NCBI GenBank assembly: GCA_964579845.1 | Contig: CAZOHC010000034.1 | Coordinates: forward strand, 1 to 11,770 | Source: CAZOHC01 sp964579845 | GTDB lineage: Bacteria; Patescibacteriota; Microgenomatia; Levybacterales; UBA12049 | Length of the DNA: 11,770 nucleotides | Direction of reading: 5' to 3' | Part shown: positions 6,872 to 11,770 of the stretch, in pieces | How the letters are laid out: each line of letters begins with the position of its first letter | How positions within the stretch are numbered: position 1 is the stretch's first letter | Notes under the pieces: model-generated | What the model was told of the DNA's origin: nothing | The model's database searches: none | What the model saw: the letters and a program-made list of their open reading frames with translations, nothing else | Translations under genes and position numbers: made by a program

Positions 6872-7480
6872 TTACTGAGCTGAAGGTGAGGCAGTACTCG
6901 AGAGATTAACAATTGTTCCTGTTGCTTGTTTTAAGACAGACGGACCGATATCTTTTGCCGCGATCATGACGTTTTCCATCTTCAGTTCCGTCGTGCCGGT
7001 TCGTGGAGCTGTTGATCGTCTAGTAAAGACGACTGTTGCAACTGTTCCTGTACCTGTGCTGGGATTTTGCATCCCGGTTGGGGTTAAACCGAGCGCATAC
7101 GTGATCCTTCCTTCTTCACGTTCGATTCTATTAATTAGGATAAGCGCATTCTCAAAGAATGTACCTTGTCTAATTGTACTGACATTCAATACTTCAGGAT
7201 CGTAAACAATCTCAAATTGGGCTCCTGTTACTTCGTTATCATCTGTATCAATCATCACATCAACACTTGCTGAACTGGAGCTGAAGATAACAGGGTTTGG
7301 TTGCAGATTAACCGTTGTATGTGCCGGTACAGTAGGTGAGGGTTCAATTTCTGATACCTCTGTCTCTTCACCGGTGGCTGGTGCTTCAGGGGCTTTCGGT
7401 CCCATGTTAAGCGCTAATACGACCAAAACAAGACAGAGAACTGTTAAACCTGCGATGAGTGCAAGTGTTTTTCTAGACAT
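6872..7480 (-). CDS. membrane-anchored cohesin-domain protein A, 202 aa
   Basis: Cohesins are beta-sandwich domains that bind dockerins. Residues 5-25 form a single hydrophobic N-terminal segment (signal anchor or signal peptide). An acidic, Pro-rich linker follows (about 28-54), then one cohesin domain (about 56-193). Its hallmarks are VDVMIDTDDNEVTGAQFEIVY with DPEVLNV, a central GRITYALG strand, and GTGTVATVVF. The tail is a short Ser/Ala-rich stretch. The domain probably faces outside the cell, tethered by the N-terminus. It is the last gene of the minus-strand surface cluster, 65 bp after the other cohesin gene, and has its own promoter at 7492-7521. The likely ligands are the dockerin proteins encoded upstream. 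Confidence 0.8.
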   Translation of the reverse strand: MSRKTLALIAGLTVLCLVLVVLALNMGPKAPEAPATGEETEVSEIEPSPTVPAHTTVNLQPNPVIFSSSSASVDVMIDTDDNEVTGAQFEIVYDPEVLNVSTIRQGTFFENALILINRIEREEGRITYALGLTPTGMQNPSTGTGTVATVVFTRRSTAPRTGTTELKMENVMIAAKDIGPSVLKQATGTIVNLSSTASPSAQ

Positions 7481-7491
7481 ACCTATTACTC

Positions 7492-7521
7492 AGCATAGAG
7501 GATTACGCGAAAGAATGTCAA
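7492..7521 (-). promoter_or_regulatory. promoter of cohesin gene A
   Basis: On the minus strand, a perfect TTGACA (7516-7521) and TATGCT (7492-7497) are separated by 18 bp. The -10 ends 11 bp before the ATG at 7480, so the leader is only about 5 nt. The 18-bp spacing is the same as at the two dockerin promoters. Confidence 0.6.
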
Positions 7522-7545
7522 GACCTTAAACGCCGTCATCATATA

Positions 7546-8127
7546 TTACTGGCCTGAAGAAGAAGCAATCATAGCCGGAATTTCCAACAACAGATCCTCG
7601 GTTGAGAGGAGAACTGATTCACGCTCTGATGCATCTCTCACTGCAGTTTTCGGCATAAACTTTACCTGTGTGACCGCGCTTGAGGAGGCAGAATGAACCG
7701 GCATGAGTGTTATTATTGCGAGCTCACCGCTTCCGGTAATGCTTGTCTCACTATTCTCAAATGCGAGATGTATCGTGCCTCGATTAACGATATGTTCTTT
7801 GAAAATTAGCCTGGGCTCAGGAAAAAAACCAGCCGGTTGAATATCCAGGACCTGCATGTGTGTTGGGTCATATTGAAGCTCGATCTGCACGAGCTTTACT
7901 GCGTTATTACCGGTCTGAATCATGATCGGTACCTCTGATACACGATTCAGGTCCTGTGCGGATGGAGAGAAGAACAATCTTGTTTGGGCGATTGGCTCCT
8001 CATCTGCTGTTTCGATCTCGTTAATTTTTAGCTCAGTGTATGATTCAGCAGGACGTGAGTAGAGAAACAGTGCATAGGAAGCCAGAGCGATAAGGAAAAG
8101 TAGTAAACTGATTTTGATAATACGCAT
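7546..8127 (-). CDS. membrane-anchored cohesin-like protein B, 193 aa
   Basis: The layout matches cohesin protein A. A hydrophobic N-terminal segment (about 5-23) is followed by a linker and one beta-rich domain (about 50-182). Cohesin signs are VPIMIQTGNNAVKLVQIELQ leading into YDPTHMQVLDI, then a NRGTIHLAF strand and GSGELAIITL. The tail is Ser-rich. Sequence identity to protein A is low outside these motifs, so it is either an old duplicate or binds a different partner. The protein is probably exposed outside the cell. The gene lies 52 bp downstream of the VWA-dockerin gene, where no clear separate promoter was found, so it may be read through from there. Confidence 0.72.
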   Translation of the reverse strand: MRIIKISLLLFLIALASYALFLYSRPAESYTELKINEIETADEEPIAQTRLFFSPSAQDLNRVSEVPIMIQTGNNAVKLVQIELQYDPTHMQVLDIQPAGFFPEPRLIFKEHIVNRGTIHLAFENSETSITGSGELAIITLMPVHSASSSAVTQVKFMPKTAVRDASERESVLLSTEDLLLEIPAMIASSSGQ

Positions 8128-8179
8128 AGTGATTGGTGGGTTACAGAGTTATTTTGGCAGAAAGATGATGATAAATTTG

Positions 8180-10231
8180 CTAGAAATCTCCTGATTGGAC
8201 ACTTAAGTCCCGAAGGAATAAGTTATAGTCGAATTCATCATTATCTCCGTCGTCGTCTACGTCAACTGTTGTCGCTTTCTCTGCATCACATGGGGGGGTG
8301 AGACCAGGGAATGTATAACACGTGACGATCAGATTATAGTCCAGTACAGTCAGTTTATCATCGTTATCAACGTCTGATGAAACCAGATCAAATCCCGGTA
8401 CGGTGTAGCTCTCTCCTGCTGTTATCGTATGCATTCCTGGTGCCTGCCTCTTGTAGCTTCCCGGTGTTTTGACTCGGAGCAAGTATGGACCTGTTTCCCA
8501 GTCATCACCTAAATGCACATCTCCTTTAAAGCTTCCCAGTTCGTTGTCATACGTCATCGTTCCGGAGACTGTAGCTTGCGGCTTGTTTTCCTGATTGAAA
8601 AGTTCAACGATGAGGCTACGTTCAGGATGGAGGGGGTTTTGATTACTCAGACACTCATCAAGATTCGCACTACCGCTGGCTGATCTCTGGCACTGTCTTG
8701 GGTATAACACGACGTTGTCTCCGCTTCTCCCGATACCGTGGAGATCGATTGTAAAATGAAGGGACGTGGTGGCTTCAACTTTCGTAAACGTCGCTTCAAC
8801 AATACAGCTTATTTTTTCATTTGATGCATCAGAAACAGTTGTCGATGCAGTCAGCGTTTCTGTAAATGAATCGCTGTTCGGATTTGTCAGTTTGATCTCA
8901 GCAGAGACACTACCTACGGTGTCAGTCTCAGAAGATGGAGGAGTGAACTGTATCCGATCATTCGGTGATGACCAGGTTACGGTTTTATTCGGGATTGCCT
9001 TACCGTCTGTATCCTTTAGTGTCGCAATAATTTTATTTTCCCCGGGTAACGTGATAGTTGAAGGGGAACAGGTGAGAACTGGTCTTTTGGCATCGGCTTT
9101 TTGAACTACAAAGTTTTTCCCTGTATGAATTTCTCCTTTTGTGACACTTAATTCATAGTAGTCAGGATTTGTCGGCGAAACGAGGGTAAATCCATCTTTC
9201 ATCGCAAGCTCAACTCGATACGTAGCATTGCAGAGTGATGTGAAAGTATATGCTCCGTCTGATCCGGTGGTGATTTTTCCGACTTGTTTCTCCTCAGGCA
9301 TTCGCTTGAGAAGTACATCCCACTCTGAGAGTGGTGTTGTAGCATCATCCAGCACGCTCCCTGAAATCGAACCTTTACCCATTGTTACGGCGATTTCCTG
9401 GTAGATTTGTTCAAGTTGTGAGGCATTGGCAGCGAAGTAGTATTTGCCTTTCGTTGCAGCAGCGACCTCACGGAGGAGTTCACGCCCCCTGTTATTATTC
9501 TCCTGGCCGAGTCCGATGGTGTAGTAGACGATACCATGCTGTTGGTGTCCTCGCATGATAGCTGCGCGAGCTTGATTAATCCCTTTGACAGGATCAATTT
9601 CAGGGCTTAAGCTCCCGTCACCTCGTCTCACGATATTGGCATTCCCGTCACTTAGGATGATCACGAATTTTTTGTTGGTATGACCGTTTTTAATTCTGGT
9701 TGCGACTCTGTCATTGACTGCTAAGATAGCACACTCCAAACAGGTGCCGATAGGTCCGTCAGGGGCTAAGTTTTTAATGGCATTTCGTACTTGGTTGTAG
9801 TTGTTGGTGTAGTTGAGTGAGACACTACCGTTTCTACCGAACTGAGCGATACCGATGTGGTTTGTTGTCTCCTGAGACATGATATTCACGAATTTGGTTG
9901 CCGCACTTCTGGCAAAGTTGATCCGCGGTGTCTTGTTGCTGTTGCTTGTCGGATTTTTCATGCTATTTGATCGGTCAATCACAAGGAAGGTATCGGTATT
10001 CCCTGCGGAACAGACGTTTGATTCGGTGGATGATGCCGTCACAGCTGCTTCCTGCCTGATATCCTGTTCCTGTCGTGTCAGAAAAATGGTTAAAGGAATT
10101 GCGACGATGATAATAAGAAGAACAGCTATAGCTCCTAGCTTTTTCAGATTCGGAGGTGTTTTTCTGTTTCCGTAGAGGAGTCGATGCGGTGTGAGCGGTG
10201 GTGGTGTGTTTTTTGTGGGTATATTTTTCAC
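8180..10231 (-). CDS. von Willebrand A / Ig-like / dockerin surface protein, 683 aa
   Basis: Domains in order: a Pro-rich basic cytoplasmic tail (1-31); a membrane segment (about 32-52); RQEQDIRQEA (53-62); a VWA domain (about 79-285) with a complete metal site, D86-x-S88-x-S90, T163 and D195 (VIDRSNSM, GTCLEC, LSDGN); a carboxypeptidase-regulatory-like beta domain (about 286-376); a bacterial Ig-like domain (about 384-485); the LHGIG.SGD beta domain (490-617); and a dockerin with two calcium loops, DVDNDDKLTVLDYN (620-633) and DVDDDGDNDEFDYN (657-670). Translation starts at GTG, 24 bp from the -10 box. VWA domains bind protein ligands through metal, so adhesion or assembly outside the cell is likely. 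The dockerin should bind a cohesin, plausibly one of the two encoded just downstream. Confidence 0.85.
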   Translation of the reverse strand: MKNIPTKNTPPPLTPHRLLYGNRKTPPNLKKLGAIAVLLIIIVAIPLTIFLTRQEQDIRQEAAVTASSTESNVCSAGNTDTFLVIDRSNSMKNPTSNSNKTPRINFARSAATKFVNIMSQETTNHIGIAQFGRNGSVSLNYTNNYNQVRNAIKNLAPDGPIGTCLECAILAVNDRVATRIKNGHTNKKFVIILSDGNANIVRRGDGSLSPEIDPVKGINQARAAIMRGHQQHGIVYYTIGLGQENNNRGRELLREVAAATKGKYYFAANASQLEQIYQEIAVTMGKGSISGSVLDDATTPLSEWDVLLKRMPEEKQVGKITTGSDGAYTFTSLCNATYRVELAMKDGFTLVSPTNPDYYELSVTKGEIHTGKNFVVQKADAKRPVLTCSPSTITLPGENKIIATLKDTDGKAIPNKTVTWSSPNDRIQFTPPSSETDTVGSVSAEIKLTNPNSDSFTETLTASTTVSDASNEKISCIVEATFTKVEATTSLHFTIDLHGIGRSGDNVVLYPRQCQRSASGSANLDECLSNQNPLHPERSLIVELFNQENKPQATVSGTMTYDNELGSFKGDVHLGDDWETGPYLLRVKTPGSYKRQAPGMHTITAGESYTVPGFDLVSSDVDNDDKLTVLDYNLIVTCYTFPGLTPPCDAEKATTVDVDDDGDNDEFDYNLFLRDLSVQSGDF

Positions 10232-10254
10232 AGCAAAAAATTAATCGTAATACT

Positions 10255-10284
10255 AGAGTAATAGGGATGAGGTCACTTTGTCAA
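10255..10284 (-). promoter_or_regulatory. promoter of the VWA-dockerin gene
   Basis: On the minus strand, TTGACA (10279-10284), an 18-bp spacer and TACTCT (10255-10260) are followed by AGTA; the -10 edge is 24 bp from the GTG start. It matches the promoter at 11658-11687 in both hexamers, in spacer length and in a shared TGACCTCATC inside the spacer. The leader would be about 17 nt. Confidence 0.65.
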
Positions 10285-10302
10285 CTCATAGAGGGGAAAA
10301 CG

Positions 10303-11634
10303 TTAATTTCCGTACTGGACACTCAATTCACGAATAAATAAGTTCGAATCTGAAAGATCGACTATACCGTCATCATTGATGTCTCGTGCAGCAATCATCT
10401 CGGGGTCACACTTCGATGCTTGATCAGGGTCGGTAATACACTCGACGATCATATTGTAGTCAAGAATCTCAAGCTGGTTGTTATTATTAACATCGCCTGC
10501 TCGCAGATCAAAAGCAGGTATGGTGTAGTCACTACCTGCCTGGATAGTATGGATACCCTGAATTTGTCTGGCTAAATTCATCGGTGTTCGGACGAGAATC
10601 AGGTACGGACCGGTGACCCACGCGTCTCCTAGGCTGACATTTCCGGTAAAGTACCCTAAATCTTCATTATATGTGATATCCCCGGTGACTGTTTCAATCA
10701 GTTGGTTTTGCTGATTAAATACTTGAACCGATAGGGTGCGTACAGGTCGCTGCGGGTTTTGATTGCTAAAACATTCGGAAATATTAAATGAGTTTCTTTG
10801 ACAAGGTTCCGGTCGTGGTAAGACGCTGTCCCCGCTAATGCCGATTCCGTGAAGGAGTACTGAGAAATGCAGTGTCGTCAGTGATCCTGAAGGAGGAGTG
10901 AGCTGTGTATCTGTGGGAGATGGAAGAGGTTCATCAGATGGTATCGGTGTTGTTGATGGCTGAGCTGACGGTGTTATCGATGGTGTAACGGACGGAGTCA
11001 CTGTAGGAGTACTACTCGGGCTGACTTTCGGCGTGATACTTAATTCAGTCGACGGAGTCGGAGTGTCAGATGGGGATGGCGTTGCCGAACTTTGCGGTGT
11101 CGGCGTAAGTTGCGCAGGTGGAGCAGTCTGCGCATTTCTCAACGTTATCCTACAAAGCGCAGCAGTATCACCGTTTACCCGTGCTGTGATAGTTCCCTGA
11201 GAATTAGAAATAACTGCCGGATTTGATCGGACTATTGCTGTCGCTATTCCTTTAGACGTCTTGCTTGATGTCGTTACATTTGCTATCCAATTTCCGGGGT
11301 TATTCGTAATGCTCCAGAGGACAGTTCTACCGTCTATCAGTTGGTTTGTATTTTTATTTCGTACCACAGCTCTGATCTCTCGACTTCCGTTCAGATTAAC
11401 AGTCTGTTCTGGTTGGCACGTTATGGAAAAGTTTGCACCGACCGATGCTTCCTGCCTGATATCTTGTTCTTGTCGTGACAGGAAGATGGTGATGGGGATA
11501 GCGACAATGATAACCACAAGTGCTGCAATCACGCCGAGCATCTTCATGTTTCGACCACCAAACTTCCTTCCCGGGTGATCAGGAGGAGTCGGTGTCGGTG
11601 GTGTTACTGATTGAATCGGTGTTGTTGTGTCCAC
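10303..11634 (-). CDS. Ig-like / Ser-Thr-Pro linker / dockerin surface protein, 443 aa
   Basis: This is a paralogue of the VWA-dockerin protein with the VWA region missing. It has a Pro/Thr-rich cytoplasmic tail (1-30), a membrane segment (about 32-52), RQEQDIRQEA (54-63) and an Ig-like domain (about 68-166). A low-complexity linker follows (about 169-252) made of Thr/Ser/Pro repeats such as TPTVTPSVTPSITPS, likely extended and perhaps glycosylated. Then come the LHGIG.SGD domain (261-378) and a dockerin (380-438). The first calcium loop is DVNNNNQLEILDYN (381-394). The second, DINDDGIVDLSDSN (418-431), has lost the usual FDYN ending. It starts at GTG and has no Shine-Dalgarno sequence. It is predicted to be a cell-surface stalk protein docking to a cohesin; no catalytic domain is seen. 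Confidence 0.82.
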   Translation of the reverse strand: MDTTTPIQSVTPPTPTPPDHPGRKFGGRNMKMLGVIAALVVIIVAIPITIFLSRQEQDIRQEASVGANFSITCQPEQTVNLNGSREIRAVVRNKNTNQLIDGRTVLWSITNNPGNWIANVTTSSKTSKGIATAIVRSNPAVISNSQGTITARVNGDTAALCRITLRNAQTAPPAQLTPTPQSSATPSPSDTPTPSTELSITPKVSPSSTPTVTPSVTPSITPSAQPSTTPIPSDEPLPSPTDTQLTPPSGSLTTLHFSVLLHGIGISGDSVLPRPEPCQRNSFNISECFSNQNPQRPVRTLSVQVFNQQNQLIETVTGDITYNEDLGYFTGNVSLGDAWVTGPYLILVRTPMNLARQIQGIHTIQAGSDYTIPAFDLRAGDVNNNNQLEILDYNMIVECITDPDQASKCDPEMIAARDINDDGIVDLSDSNLFIRELSVQYGN

Positions 11635-11657
11635 GTTATAAAAGTAGTACTTCTACT

Positions 11658-11687
11658 AGAGTAGATGAGGTCAAACCTCTTTGTCAA
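11658..11687 (-). promoter_or_regulatory. promoter of the 443-aa dockerin gene
   Basis: On the minus strand, TTGACA (11682-11687), an 18-bp spacer and TACTCT (11658-11663) are followed by AGTA, 24 bp from the GTG start. The spacer contains GAGGT-TTG-ACCTC, a short inverted repeat that could serve as an operator. Half of it (TGACCTCATC) is also present in the promoter at 10255-10284, but not the other arm. Confidence 0.65.
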
Positions 11688-11697
11688 TGACTGTCTC

Positions 11698-11770
11698 CTA
11701 ATCACCGAATTGAACACTGATATCCCTGAGGAATAGATTTATATCGAATTCATTATTCTCACCGTTATCG
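11698..11770 (-). CDS. C-terminus of a third dockerin protein (partial)
   Basis: The reverse complement of the window end is open and encodes about 23 residues ending in a TAG at 11698-11700. They are DNGENNEFDINLFLRDISVQ followed by FGD. This aligns directly with the C-terminal dockerin loops of the two genes downstream (NDEFDYNLFLRDLSVQSGDF and SDSNLFIRELSVQYGN). The rest of the gene lies beyond the window. It is the third dockerin gene in a row on this strand and ends just upstream of the 443-aa gene's promoter. Confidence 0.88.
   Translation of the reverse strand, partial: DNGENNEFDINLFLRDISVQFGD

Noticed and set aside
8766..9104. 112-aa plus-strand ORF
   Set aside because: It is antisense to the Ig-like region of the VWA-dockerin gene, and its Val/Ser-rich composition is what the complement of that coding sequence gives.
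6872..11770. Cellulosome for plant-polymer breakdown
   Set aside because: Cohesins and dockerins are present, but no glycoside hydrolase, carbohydrate-binding module or multi-cohesin scaffoldin is visible in the window.

Overview
The window most likely comes from a Candidate Phyla Radiation bacterium of the Microgenomates (Patescibacteria). The call rests on protein style. The surface proteins have an N-terminal membrane anchor followed by RQEQDIRQEA, then an 'LHGIG.SGD' beta domain and a C-terminal dockerin; from memory this layout is typical of Microgenomates. No complete gene has an obvious Shine-Dalgarno sequence. No marker gene fixes the lineage, so this is inference.

Left edge (1-245, minus strand): a complete tRNA-Ile(GAT) gene at 174-245. 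Its last 16 nt plus 39 nt of downstream sequence occur twice as an exact 55-bp direct repeat (1-55 and 135-189), separated by 79 bp rich in hairpins. Base 1 of the window is also base 1 of the first copy, which looks like an assembly contig ending in a repeat loop.

Middle (348-6857): an unrecognised 144-aa protein is read leftward. Diverging from it, a strong promoter region leads to a 1316-aa protein that I recognise as a divergent DabA (DUF2309/PF10070), the beta-carbonic-anhydrase-like subunit of the DAB inorganic-carbon uptake system. Next come a 137-aa beta-carbonic-anhydrase-like protein and a Mur-ligase-family FolC homologue, all on the plus strand. DabB, the usual membrane partner of DabA, is not in the window. 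The pairing of a large soluble DabA-like protein with a minimal CA-like protein is the most interesting part of the window.

Right half (6872-11770, minus strand): a cell-surface cluster. In transcription order it holds the C-terminus of a dockerin protein cut by the window edge, a 443-aa Ig/linker/dockerin protein, a 683-aa von Willebrand A/dockerin protein, and two small membrane-anchored cohesin proteins (193 and 202 aa). Cohesin and dockerin are binding partners in cellulosomes, so the cluster probably encodes a self-assembling, calcium-dependent surface complex. No enzyme domain is seen in it. The two complete dockerin genes have near-identical promoters, 24 bp from -10 to start codon, and both start with GTG, which points to tandem duplication of whole transcription units. 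FolC and the last cohesin gene converge with only 14 bp between them, and no clear terminator hairpin was seen there.
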